From DASYHS01 sp035998295 (lineage in GTDB: Bacteria > Pseudomonadota > Alphaproteobacteria > Azospirillales > Azospirillaceae): a stretch of DNA of 64,000 nt. The notes beneath the pieces were generated by a model, which was not told the DNA's origin, did not search any database, and saw nothing but the letters and a program-made list of their open reading frames with translations. Position numbers and translations under genes: made by a program. How positions within the stretch are numbered: position 1 is the first letter of the stretch; each line of letters starts with the position of its first letter. Below, in pieces: positions 29,949 through 38,328 of the stretch. The stretch covers positions 1-64,000 of the forward strand of contig NZ_DASYHS010000224.1 of NCBI RefSeq assembly GCF_035998295.1, read 5' to 3'.

Positions 29949-30875
29949 TCAGGCGGCGCTCGCGGCCGGGCTGGCGGCGGGCGACTTCGGCTTCTCGCCG
30001 GCCCACTGCCTACCTATGCGCGGGTCTCCGAGTTCCTTCAGCATGTGCGGGAACGCCTTGAGATAGGTGCTGAAGAAAAGCGGACGGAGATCTGCCCGTG
30101 CCTGGTAGATCGCCATCGTCTCCTCCGGCAGGTCCACCCACTTGATCGTCGCTTTCTTGTGATGAGGCGCGTGGTAGTTCTCGTTCATCATGACCAGGCA
30201 ATAGAACCGTTCCAGCGGGTTGCTGGGGATGATCGTCCGGGTCAGGCTGAGCGGGTCATCGCCGTACAGGCCGACATGCTCCGTCAGCCGCCGCCAGGAT
30301 TGCATGTTGGCGGCCAACGTCATCGGGATCGCGTAGGCGATCGCGAATTCGACCCACCATCCGTTGGCCGCGACGACGAGGAGCGCCGCCGACAGTGCCA
30401 CGATCATCAGGGCGAGGTCGCGCCAGCACCTCGCACGGGCGCGAGGGGCCATCTGGCCCTTCATCAGCGCCCGGCTGAACATCACGAAGTAGTAGAGCGG
30501 CGCCACGGTCAACTCGGTGACGGCCGCGAGCACGCGGTGCCAGCGCTTGGAGTTCATGTTGACGTAGGGCCAGAACTCCAGGTCCCGCTCGGTGCCGATC
30601 ATGCCGTGATGAGAGGTATGGACGACCCGGTACAGGTTCATCGGCGTGAGCGTCAGCGTCCCCGAAAGGACGCCCGCGAGGTTGTTCCAGCGCCGGTTCG
30701 GCGACAGAAGGAAATGCACCGCCTCGTGAAGCGTCAAGAACGTCGAGTTCGCGCAGACGCCGGCGCCCAGGACGCAAACGATCGTGAGGTACCACAAACC
30801 TGCGTTCCAGGTCTCGATGGCGGCGTAGCCGAACAACGTCCAGCCGACGAGCGTGAAAAGAGGCATCAGCTTCAT
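29949..30875 (-). CDS. Membrane fatty-acid desaturase-family protein
   Basis: 308 residues from the ATG at 30875 with AGGAGG eight bases upstream. Four or more membrane segments and the three His boxes of di-iron membrane desaturases: H50-E-A-V-H54, H86-T-S-H-H90 and H235-A-P-H-H239 within N-E-N-Y-H-A-P-H-H; an additional T-E-H at 198-200. The C-terminus ends in a Pro/Ala tail. Family members introduce double bonds, triple bonds or hydroxyls in acyl chains. Between an acyl-AMP ligase and an ACP gene it resembles JamB-type desaturase/acetylenases of terminal-alkyne pathways; the family does not by itself fix the reaction. Confidence 0.85.
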   Translation of the reverse strand: MKLMPLFTLVGWTLFGYAAIETWNAGLWYLTIVCVLGAGVCANSTFLTLHEAVHFLLSPNRRWNNLAGVLSGTLTLTPMNLYRVVHTSHHGMIGTERDLEFWPYVNMNSKRWHRVLAAVTELTVAPLYYFVMFSRALMKGQMAPRARARCWRDLALMIVALSAALLVVAANGWWVEFAIAYAIPMTLAANMQSWRRLTEHVGLYGDDPLSLTRTIIPSNPLERFYCLVMMNENYHAPHHKKATIKWVDLPEETMAIYQARADLRPLFFSTYLKAFPHMLKELGDPRIGRQWAGEKPKSPAASPAASAA

Positions 30876-30906
30876 CTTTCCGGCCTCCTGTGCCGAAGGT
30901 CAGGGC

Positions 30907-32502
30907 TCAAGTCCGAGGAGCGGGGGATCGGCCGGGAGCGGGCGCGAGCTTCGCGTGCACCGCGTCCCGGATCGTCGCCCGCAGCAGCTTGCCGTTGGCC
31001 GCGCGCGGAATCGCGTCGAGGCCGAGTTCCTCGACCGACACGCGGCGCTTGGGGATCTTGAACGTGCTGAGGTGCTGAACCAGGATGTCGGACCAGCTCG
31101 CGGGGTTGGGCTTCTGCCCCTCCTGCGCCTTGTAGACCATCACCAGCTCGGCCCCGAGAATCTTGTCGGGGATGGAGGTGACGACGACATCCTCGACACC
31201 GGACAGCAACGTGCTCAGGTTCTCGATCTCGCTGGGATAGACGTTCTCGCCGCCGACATGGATCATCGAGTCCAGGCGGTCCACGATGAAGACATGGCCC
31301 TCCTCGTCGACGTAGCCCAGGTCGCCGGTGTGCAGCCAGCCGTCCCTGAGCTTGTCCGCGGTGACCTCCGGCAGGTTGATGTAGTGCGAGAACAGGTGCT
31401 GGCCGGCGATCAGGATTTCGCCCTCCTGCCCCGGCGGCATGTCCTTGCCGTCCATCACGATGCGGATGCGACAGCCGGGCAGCGGCTTGCCCGCGGAGCC
31501 GCGGCTCGCCGGCGACCGGCCCGGCCGTTCGGTGGTGGAGATGGAGGTCGTCTCGGTCAGGCCGAAACACTGATAGACGGGAACGCCGAACTTGTCTTCG
31601 AAGCCGTCGGCAAGGTCGAGCTTGAGCTTCGAGCCGCCCGACAGGATGCCCTTCATCGTGCCCTTCTTGGGCATTTCGGGACGCTGCACGAGCAGGGCCA
31701 GAAAGGCGTTCATCACCAGCGACCACTGCAGCTCGTACTGGTCGACGATGTTCCAGAACCGCAGCATCGCGAAGTCGCTGCGCACCGATACGTGGCGGCC
31801 GCCGCACCACAGCGCCGTCAACGTCGTGAAGAGCTGGCCGGAGTTGTGGAACAGCGGACAAGCCGTCAAAAAGCGCGACGCCCGCTCGAAATTGAAGATG
31901 GCGGCCATGCCGTGCGCATTGCGCAGCAGGTTGCCATGCGTCAGCACCGCCCCCTTGGGCAAACCGGTCGATCCCGACGTGAACACCACCTCGGCCGCCC
32001 TGTCCATGTTCTCCGCGCCGAAATCGGGCACGGCCCCTTCGCGCCCGGGACGCGCCAGGATCTCCTTTATGAAGGCGACCTCGTCGGCGACGGGCAAAAG
32101 TTTGCCGGTGTTCTCGATCTTGCCGATCCGGGGGGCGAACTCGGCATGCGGGATCGTGATCGCCGGCTTGGTCTGGCGCAGGATGTGCGCAACCTCCGTC
32201 TCACCCATCTTCGGGTTCAACGGCACGTAGACCCGGTTGGCCGCGATCGTGGCGACGAACAACAGGCACGCCAGCGAGGAGTTGTGGAAAACGCTCGCCA
32301 CCCCCTCCCCGACGCCGGCTCCCTGCTCGTCCAGGAAGTCCGCGTATTTGCACGTGAACTCGTGAAGGTCGTCGAAGGTGAGTTCGTCGAGCCCGCGTTC
32401 GGTGGGGATCACGTAAGTGTCCTTCCCGTACAGGTCGCTCGCACGTTTCACCAGCGCATACATGCTGGTGATCTCGGTCGGGTAGGCGTCTGTTTCCTTC
32501 AT
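30907..32502 (-). CDS. Acyl-CoA/acyl-AMP ligase 1
   Basis: 531 residues from the ATG at 32502 with AGGAGG nine bases upstream. ANL-superfamily motifs: T-S-G-S-T-G-L-P-K-G (about 175), Q-C-F-G-L-T-E-T-T-S, H-T-G-D-L-G-Y, D-R-L-D-S-M-I-H-V-G-G-E-N-V-Y-P and the catalytic Lys in A-N-G-K-L-L-R. It activates a carboxylic acid as AMP ester and loads CoA or, in this context, the ACP. The insertion motif specific to fatty-acyl-AMP ligases is not obvious. First gene of the ligase-desaturase-ACP-hydrolase-hydrolase-PPTase operon, 31 bases before the desaturase gene. Confidence 0.88.
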   Translation of the reverse strand: MKETDAYPTEITSMYALVKRASDLYGKDTYVIPTERGLDELTFDDLHEFTCKYADFLDEQGAGVGEGVASVFHNSSLACLLFVATIAANRVYVPLNPKMGETEVAHILRQTKPAITIPHAEFAPRIGKIENTGKLLPVADEVAFIKEILARPGREGAVPDFGAENMDRAAEVVFTSGSTGLPKGAVLTHGNLLRNAHGMAAIFNFERASRFLTACPLFHNSGQLFTTLTALWCGGRHVSVRSDFAMLRFWNIVDQYELQWSLVMNAFLALLVQRPEMPKKGTMKGILSGGSKLKLDLADGFEDKFGVPVYQCFGLTETTSISTTERPGRSPASRGSAGKPLPGCRIRIVMDGKDMPPGQEGEILIAGQHLFSHYINLPEVTADKLRDGWLHTGDLGYVDEEGHVFIVDRLDSMIHVGGENVYPSEIENLSTLLSGVEDVVVTSIPDKILGAELVMVYKAQEGQKPNPASWSDILVQHLSTFKIPKRRVSVEELGLDAIPRAANGKLLRATIRDAVHAKLAPAPGRSPAPRT

Positions 32503-32827
32503 CCAACCTTCCTCCTGTATGGGAAGCCCGCGCCCCCGGCCGCCGAACTCCCCGGGCCATGGCCCCACAGGGCCCCGACGCGCCGCCAGCGTTCGCAAGC
32601 GCCAGGCCGGCGCAGCATATTCTGACCGCAAAAAGCACAAAAATAACCTTATGACGTTGATGGATAGACATGCAAACGGTAACTGCCGATTCATCATGAT
32701 GAACCGTTCATGCGCATACGTATCAATGGAATTTCGCGGGATCCCGCGTGATCCGCAACACAATGCGGACCATCGGACCGGGAGACGCTCACCGCTCACA
32801 TGAAAGCGCTGAAATCTTTCCAGCGAC
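32503..32827. promoter_or_regulatory. Leader of the ligase-desaturase operon with two palindromes
   Basis: 325 bases without a gene. It holds two perfect 14-base palindromes, TTCATCATGATGAA (32690-32703) and CGCGGGATCCCGCG (32735-32748). The first is framed by AACGGT (32675-32680) and ACCGTT (32703-32708), giving a wider dyad. Dyads of this size suit TetR- or GntR-type repressors; no such regulator gene is adjacent. The ribosome site AGGAGG of ligase 1 is at its left end, and the 3' end of ligase 2 is at its right end. Confidence 0.5.
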
Positions 32828-34393
32828 TCACGGCGTGCCGGCACTCTCCGCCAGCCGCTCGCGGACGAGAGACTTCGGCACCTTCCCATAGCCCGATTTC
32901 GGCAGCTCGTCCCAGAACACGACCGTCTTCGGCCATTTGTAGCGGGCAAGCTTGCCGTCGATCCAGGCCAGCACGTCCCGGTCCGTGCAATCCCGGCCCG
33001 GCTCGAGGACGCAGACGGCGACGCCGGACTCACCCCATTTCGGATCGGGAACACCGACCACGGCGACCTCCCGGATCGCGGGATGGGTCAGGATCGCCTC
33101 CTCGATTTCGCGCGGGTACACGTTGGAGCCGCCGCTTATGTACATGTCGGAGGCGCGGCCGGTGATGAAAAGAAAGCCGCGCTCGTCCAGGTAGCCGATG
33201 TCGCCGGTCCGGAACCAGCCGTCCCGGAATGCCTTGGCATCGGCTTCGGGGTTGTCGTGGTAGCCGGCGAAGACGGCCGGCCCGCGCACGCAGATCTCGC
33301 CGGTCCCGCGCGGGGCGAGGCGGCGTCCGTCGTCGTCCGTGACCGCGATCTCCATGCCGGTCCGCGGATAGCCGCAACTCCCGACATTGGGATCGTCGTC
33401 GTCCAGGGCGTGCAGCCGGGCCGGCAGGATCGTGATGTTGCCGGTCACCTCGCCGAGCCCGTAATACTGGACCAGGATCGGCCCCAGCGTCTCCAGGGCC
33501 CGCTTCTGGTCGGCGCGGTACATGGGAGCGCCGGCGTAAATCACGTAGCGCAACGAGCCGTGGTCATGGAGGTGGACGGCGGGATCCCCCACCAACATGT
33601 TCACGATGCTCGGGACCGTGAACATGTTCGTGACCCTATGCTCCTCGACCAGGCGCCAGGCCTCGCCGGGGTCCAGCCGATCGCCCGACGGCAGCACGTT
33701 GCGAGCACCCCGGGCGACCTGGGTCAGCGCATGGATGCCGGCGCCGTGCGACAGAGGCGCCACGACGAGGCTGGCATCCTCCTCGGTGATGCCGGGCATC
33801 AGGTCGGCGAGATGGTTGGTGACGACGAACGCCATCTGCCCGTGGGTCAGGACGCCTGCCTTGGGCCGGCCGGTCGTGCCCGAGGTGTAGAAGAACCACA
33901 AAGGATGGTCGTAGGCCACGTCCTCGGGACGGTCCGGAGCCCCGGCGCCGTCCTCGAGCAGCTGCGCGTAGGCCACTTCCCCCGCGCGCGGCGCGCCGAT
34001 CGAGACGACGAGATCGAGCGACGGGCCGTCGGCCCGGGCGGCGGCGACATGGGCGTCGAAGCCGACGTCGTAGAGCATGGCCCTGGCCCCGCTCGACCGG
34101 GCCAGCCACGCGACCTCCGGCGGGGTCAGGCGGAAATTGGTCGGGACCCAGACGGCGCCCAGCTTGAAGCAGGCCCACAGGCTTTCGAACATCTCCAGCC
34201 CGTTGCGGGAATGGACGAGGACACGGTCGCCCTTGGCGAGACCGCGGCGCCGAAGGCCCTCGACGACCGCATTGACCCGGTCGTCGAGTTCCCGCCAGGT
34301 CAGGCTCCGGTCCCCCTTCACGAAACCGATCCGGTCCGGCAGGCGCCGCGCCGTGTCCGACAGCAGGCGTCCCAGGTTCATCGCGGACGGCAT
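32828..34393 (-). CDS. Acyl-CoA ligase 2
   Basis: 521 residues from the ATG at 34393. ANL motifs: Y-T-S-G-T-T-G-R-P-K-A-G-V, Y-Y-G-L-G-E-V-T-G-N, R-T-G-D-I-G-Y-L-D-E-R-G, S-D-M-Y-I-S-G-G-S-N-V-Y-P-R-E-I-E and K-S-G-Y-G-K-V-P-K-S-L with the catalytic Lys. It resembles long/medium-chain or aromatic acid CoA ligases. It is distinct from ligase 1 and is transcribed with the SDR gene (73-base gap). It likely makes the CoA thioester used by the acyl-CoA dehydrogenases and crotonase on the divergent operon. Confidence 0.88.
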   Translation of the reverse strand: MPSAMNLGRLLSDTARRLPDRIGFVKGDRSLTWRELDDRVNAVVEGLRRRGLAKGDRVLVHSRNGLEMFESLWACFKLGAVWVPTNFRLTPPEVAWLARSSGARAMLYDVGFDAHVAAARADGPSLDLVVSIGAPRAGEVAYAQLLEDGAGAPDRPEDVAYDHPLWFFYTSGTTGRPKAGVLTHGQMAFVVTNHLADLMPGITEEDASLVVAPLSHGAGIHALTQVARGARNVLPSGDRLDPGEAWRLVEEHRVTNMFTVPSIVNMLVGDPAVHLHDHGSLRYVIYAGAPMYRADQKRALETLGPILVQYYGLGEVTGNITILPARLHALDDDDPNVGSCGYPRTGMEIAVTDDDGRRLAPRGTGEICVRGPAVFAGYHDNPEADAKAFRDGWFRTGDIGYLDERGFLFITGRASDMYISGGSNVYPREIEEAILTHPAIREVAVVGVPDPKWGESGVAVCVLEPGRDCTDRDVLAWIDGKLARYKWPKTVVFWDELPKSGYGKVPKSLVRERLAESAGTP

Positions 34394-34466
34394 GACGGCA
34401 CCCCTTCCGATCGGCTTCGCGACGAGTATACCGGCCGGCCCCGCCCGGGCGCCAGCGGCACCGCCG

Positions 34467-35225
34467 TCACGGCGCCGCACGAAGCCCCGCGGCCTGGAAG
34501 CCGCCATCGACGTTGAGGACGTGCCCGGTGACGTACGAGGCCTCCGTGGATGCCAGGAACAGCACCGGGCCGGCGATCTCCTCGGCCGAGGCATAGCGGC
34601 GCATCGGGATCTCCTCGAGCCAGCGCTCCCGCGAACCCGTCGTGTGCATGGCGGCCACCATCGGCGTCTCGACCGGTCCGGGAGCCACCGCGTTCACGCG
34701 GATGCCGTGCGGCGCGAGTTCCAAGGCCATGACCCGGGTCAGGACGATCACCGCGCCTTTCGAGGCGCCATAGGCCGCCCTGCCGGCGTTGCCGCGCTGG
34801 CCGGAAACCGAAGCGATGTTCACGATGCAGCCGCCGCCGGCCGCGGCCATCCTCCTGGCCGCAGCTTGGCCGCACAGGAACGTCCCCATCAGGTTGACGT
34901 CCAGCATGCGGCGCGCCAACGCCGGATCGGTTTCCAGGAACGGGACGTCCCGGGCGATGCCGGCGGCGTTGACGAGGATGTCCGGCACGCCGAGCGCGTC
35001 GACCGCGGACATCATGGTCTCGACCGACGCCGCGTCGGTCACGTCGACCTGCAGCCCGAGCACCCGGCCTCCGATCCTCGCGGCACGGTCGGCCGCCGCC
35101 TTGCCATCCAGGTCGGCGACCACCGTCGCCGCTCCCTCGGCCGCGAGACGCTCGGCGATCACCCGGCCGATCCCGCCGGCCCCGCCGGTGACGACCGCGA
35201 CACGATGCTCAAACCTGGTTCCCAT
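34467..35225 (-). CDS. Short-chain dehydrogenase/reductase (FabG-like)
   Basis: 252 residues from the ATG at 35225 with GGAGG eight bases upstream. Classical SDR: T-G-G-A-G-G-I-G at residue 12, D-V-T near 62, N-A-A-G near 87, catalytic Ser in S-V-S-G-Q and Y-x-x-x-K (Y-G-A-S-K), then P-G-P-V-E-T-P. Typical of 3-oxoacyl-ACP/CoA reductases or 3-hydroxyacyl-CoA dehydrogenases. Together with the ligase, acyl-CoA dehydrogenases and crotonase it could complete a beta-oxidation-like or reverse cycle on the product chain. Confidence 0.9.
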   Translation of the reverse strand: MGTRFEHRVAVVTGGAGGIGRVIAERLAAEGAATVVADLDGKAAADRAARIGGRVLGLQVDVTDAASVETMMSAVDALGVPDILVNAAGIARDVPFLETDPALARRMLDVNLMGTFLCGQAAARRMAAAGGGCIVNIASVSGQRGNAGRAAYGASKGAVIVLTRVMALELAPHGIRVNAVAPGPVETPMVAAMHTTGSRERWLEEIPMRRYASAEEIAGPVLFLASTEASYVTGHVLNVDGGFQAAGLRAAP

Positions 35226-35490
35226 GTCGGCATCCTCCCGGTCGGCACCCATCGACCACGATGATTCGGTACGCGCCATGGAGCGTTTGCGACACCGAAT
35301 CCGATCCAATCGGCCTTCGAGCACGCAATAGAAACCAAAACCCACTCCAGGATAGGCGAATATGATTTCCCAACAAGCCTTGACAAATAACTCAGTATGA
35401 TGGGTAAAATTTCAAGCCGGTCATCGCTCGACAGTTGGCGGCATCCGACGTTCGTTACCGACGCCAGCGGCGAGAGGCCACGGGAGAGGG
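35226..35490. promoter_or_regulatory. Divergent promoter region SDR / acyl-CoA dehydrogenase
   Basis: 265-base divergent region that becomes AT-rich in its centre. On the plus strand TTGACA at 35380-35385 and TAAAAT at 35405-35410 (19-base spacing) are a possible promoter; TATGAT at 35396 is an alternative -10 without a matching -35. GGGAGAGGG before 35491 is the ribosome site of the acyl-CoA dehydrogenase. Confidence 0.4.
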
Positions 35491-36681
35491 ATGATGAATC
35501 TGACCGAGACACCGGCCGAGCGGGAGTTTCGTAGGCGCGTCAGGTCGTGGCTCGCCGACAACCTCCCAGAGGGCTGGACCGAGGGGCGGCGGGCGGAACC
35601 CCGCCGGCTGGACGATCGGTTTCAATTCCGTCACGCGTGGCACAAGCGCCTGCATGAAGGCGGCTGGATCGGCCTGCACTGGCCGGTCGAGTACGGCGGG
35701 AGGGGCTTCACCTCGGTCGAGCAGTTGATCTTCCACGAGGAGATGGCGACCGCCGAGGCGCCTCCCGTCGCCAACTGGGTCGGCATCGAGCTGGTGGCGC
35801 CCTCGTTGATGCGGTGGGGCGATGAGGCGCAGAAACGCCATTACCTCCCGCGCATCATGAGTGGCGAGCACGTGTGGTGCCAGGCGTGGTCGGAGCCCGG
35901 CGCCGGTTCGGACCTGACGGCGGTGGCGACCCGGGCGGAGCGCGACGGCGACGCCTTCGTCATAAACGGGCGCAAACGCTGGATAAGCTGGGCCCAGTTC
36001 GCGACCCACGCCGCCGTGCTCGTGCGCACCGGCGACCCGGCGCTCAGGCACAGATCCCTGAGCTGCCTGATCGTACCGCTCGACACTCCGGGCATTACCG
36101 TCCGCCCGATTGCGATGCTGAATGGCGAGGCGGAAGAGAACGACGTCTTCTTCGAGGACGTCCGTGTCCCGGCCTCCGCCCTGTTCGGCCCGCCGGACGG
36201 CGGCTGGTCCGTGGTGCTGACCGCCATGGCGGCCGCCCGCGGTTCGACCTCCCTGGTCCGGATCGTCGACCTGCAGGTCCAGTTCGGCAAGATGGTCCGT
36301 CAGGCCGCGGCGCGTGGCGGCAACCGCTTCCTGCTCGACGACAGCCATCTGCGCCGCCGGCTCGCGAGAGCCGAGGCGCGGCTACAGGCCCTCAAGTATC
36401 TCGCCTACCGCATGACGGCCGAGATCGAGGCGGGCGAGATCGATGGGGCGGCCGGATCGACGGAGAAACTGCTCTGGAGCGAGCTGAGCCAGGAACTGAC
36501 GGAGCTCGCCCTCCATCTGGAGGGCCCCCGCATGCTGATCGGCGGCCATGTCGAGGACGACACCTGGTTCGGTCATTGGCGGGAAGCCTTCATGCGCGCC
36601 AAGGGCACCTCGGTCGAGGGCGGAACCAGCGAGATCCAGCGCAACACGATTGCCCGCCGCGTGCTCCGGCTGGCGGGCTGA
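35491..36681 (+). CDS. Acyl-CoA dehydrogenase 1 (full length)
   Basis: 396 residues; ATG codons at 35491 and 35494 are both possible. FadE17/26-like acyl-CoA dehydrogenase: W-P-V-E-Y-G-G-R-G near residue 65, S-E-P-G-A-G-S-D-L near 131, K-R-W-I-S-W near 158 and the C-terminal G-T-S-V-E-G-G-T-S-E-I-Q-R-N. In the position of the catalytic base of short/medium-chain enzymes there is E-G-G-T-S. It removes hydrogens at C2-C3 of an acyl-CoA, using FAD. Paired with a second, shorter dehydrogenase gene 22 bases later, as in heterotetrameric acyl-CoA dehydrogenases. Confidence 0.9.
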   Translation: MMNLTETPAEREFRRRVRSWLADNLPEGWTEGRRAEPRRLDDRFQFRHAWHKRLHEGGWIGLHWPVEYGGRGFTSVEQLIFHEEMATAEAPPVANWVGIELVAPSLMRWGDEAQKRHYLPRIMSGEHVWCQAWSEPGAGSDLTAVATRAERDGDAFVINGRKRWISWAQFATHAAVLVRTGDPALRHRSLSCLIVPLDTPGITVRPIAMLNGEAEENDVFFEDVRVPASALFGPPDGGWSVVLTAMAAARGSTSLVRIVDLQVQFGKMVRQAAARGGNRFLLDDSHLRRRLARAEARLQALKYLAYRMTAEIEAGEIDGAAGSTEKLLWSELSQELTELALHLEGPRMLIGGHVEDDTWFGHWREAFMRAKGTSVEGGTSEIQRNTIARRVLRLAG

Positions 36682-36703
36682 CCCCAACGGATCGGATACT
36701 CCC

Positions 36704-37744
36704 ATGCGCCTCGGACTGCTCGCCACCCATGACGAGCTCAAGGACACCGTCGCACGGATGCTCGCGGGCACGGTCGATGCGCCGGTCCAGCGCATTGCCG
36801 CCGCTCCGGAACACCGTCTCCCGCCGGACGGCTTCCGCGACCTGGTCGACGGCGTCTGGCAGGCGGAGGAACCGCTCCTGCGCGCCGCTCTCATCGCCGA
36901 AGAGGCCGGGCGCGCCTTCGCACCGGTCTCTCCGCGTACGGCGCTGCTGGCCGGCTGGCTCGCCCGCGACCCGCGGGTGGCGGTCGCCGGTCCGGCCGGG
37001 ATCGCGATCAGCGTCGCGGGCGACGGCTCCGCCGAGGAGATGCCGGTCGCCGTCGCGGGGCCCGACGGCGAGGCGGTTCTGGACGGCGAGTGCATCCTGG
37101 TGGAGGACCCCGGCGATGCAACGGAACTGTTGATCACGGCGCGCACGCAAGCCGGGCCCGCGCTGTTTCTGATGCCCCTCGACCAGCCCGGCGTCGAACG
37201 GCTGGAGCGCGACCGGCTCGACCCGGCGCGGCCGGCTTTCGGATTGCGCATCGCTCCGCCGGCCGCCGCCCGCCGCATCGCGGACGCAAGCGCCACGGCC
37301 GCACTGCTTGGGGAGATCCAGGCGCTCGGCCGGCTTCTGGCCGCGGCCGAGATGCTGGGCGTCGCCGACCTCATGCTCGCGCTGGCGACCGGGTACTCGC
37401 GCCGGCGAAAGCAGTTCGGCGTTGCGATCGGTTCGTTCCAGGCGGTCGCCCACGCATGTGCCGACATGCTGTGCGAGATCGAACTGCTGCGCTCGCTCGT
37501 CTACGCGGCCGCGGCGGCACCCACCGCCTCGGGTGCTCCCGACCGTGCCATGGCGGCGCGGGCCAAGGGCCTCGCTTGCGAGACCGGGCCGCGCGTCGCC
37601 AACCGCGTCGTGCAGATCTTCGGCGGCGAAGGCCTGACCTGGGATCGCGGGCTGCATTTCGGGCTGCGGCGCCAGCAGGCGCTGCGGATCGCCTTCGGCA
37701 CGGCCGAGCAATGCTGGGACGACACATCGGAGACCCTGACGTGA
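36704..37744 (+). CDS. Acyl-CoA dehydrogenase 2 (partner subunit-like)
   Basis: 346 residues from the ATG at 36704. C-terminal acyl-CoA dehydrogenase helices are clear (Y-S-R-R-R-K-Q-F-G-V-A-I-G-S-F-Q-A-V-A-H near residue 225; Q-I-F-G-G-E-G-L-T-W near 305). The N-terminal and beta domains are short and divergent, as in the small partner subunit of FadE28/29-like alpha2-beta2 enzymes. It overlaps the carbonic-anhydrase-like gene by four bases (GTGA). I infer one heteromeric dehydrogenase with the preceding protein; FAD-binding residues may be split between the two. Confidence 0.85.
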   Translation: MRLGLLATHDELKDTVARMLAGTVDAPVQRIAAAPEHRLPPDGFRDLVDGVWQAEEPLLRAALIAEEAGRAFAPVSPRTALLAGWLARDPRVAVAGPAGIAISVAGDGSAEEMPVAVAGPDGEAVLDGECILVEDPGDATELLITARTQAGPALFLMPLDQPGVERLERDRLDPARPAFGLRIAPPAAARRIADASATAALLGEIQALGRLLAAAEMLGVADLMLALATGYSRRRKQFGVAIGSFQAVAHACADMLCEIELLRSLVYAAAAAPTASGAPDRAMAARAKGLACETGPRVANRVVQIFGGEGLTWDRGLHFGLRRQQALRIAFGTAEQCWDDTSETLT

Positions 37745-38328
37745 CCAACCTCTTCGCTTTCGAAGGCCACGAACCCGAGGTCGATCCAAGCGCCTGGATC
37801 GCGCCCGACGCCCGCCTGATCGGCCAGGTCTCGATCGGCGAGAGCGTCACGGTGATGTTCGGGGCCGTTCTGAGGGCCGACCACAACGCGATCCGGATCG
37901 GCGCGGAGTCCAATATCCAGGACGGCGTGATCATGCATTGCGACCCGCCTTCGCTTCCCCACGGCCGGCCCGTCGTACTGGGCCGGCGGGTCTCGATCGG
38001 ACACGGCGCGCGCCTGCACGGCTGTACCGTCGGCGACGGGGCGATGATCGGGACCGGTGCGGTCGTGCTCGACGGTGCCGTGATCGGCGCCGGCAGCCTG
38101 GTCGCCGCGAACGCGTTGGTACCACCCGGTATGGAGATTCCCGAAGGCAGCCTCGTGATCGGCTCGCCGGCGGCGGTGAAGCGTCCGGTGCGCGAGCGGG
38201 ATCGCGAACTGCTGGCGCTCGCGGCCGACATGTACGTGGACCTGGGCCGGCGCTATCGGGCGACGCTCGTACCGCTGCCGCCCCATCCCGGGTCTTCCGG
38301 ATCCCAATCCCCCCATAGAAGCGTGTGA
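37741..38328 (+). CDS. Gamma-carbonic anhydrase-like hexapeptide protein
   Basis: 195 residues from a GTG at 37741 overlapping the dehydrogenase stop. Left-handed beta-helix of the PaaY/YrdA/CaiE class: hexapeptide repeats across residues 15-140 and the zinc-ligand His pattern, His in V-I-M-H-C-D and two in S-I-G-H-G-A-R-L-H-G-C. PaaY and CaiE are found in CoA-dependent catabolic operons, where PaaY acts as a thioesterase on dead-end CoA adducts; a similar housekeeping role is possible. The C-terminal about 20 residues are a Pro/Ser tail. It overlaps the crotonase start (GTGA). Confidence 0.88.
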   Translation: MTNLFAFEGHEPEVDPSAWIAPDARLIGQVSIGESVTVMFGAVLRADHNAIRIGAESNIQDGVIMHCDPPSLPHGRPVVLGRRVSIGHGARLHGCTVGDGAMIGTGAVVLDGAVIGAGSLVAANALVPPGMEIPEGSLVIGSPAAVKRPVRERDRELLALAADMYVDLGRRYRATLVPLPPHPGSSGSQSPHRSV

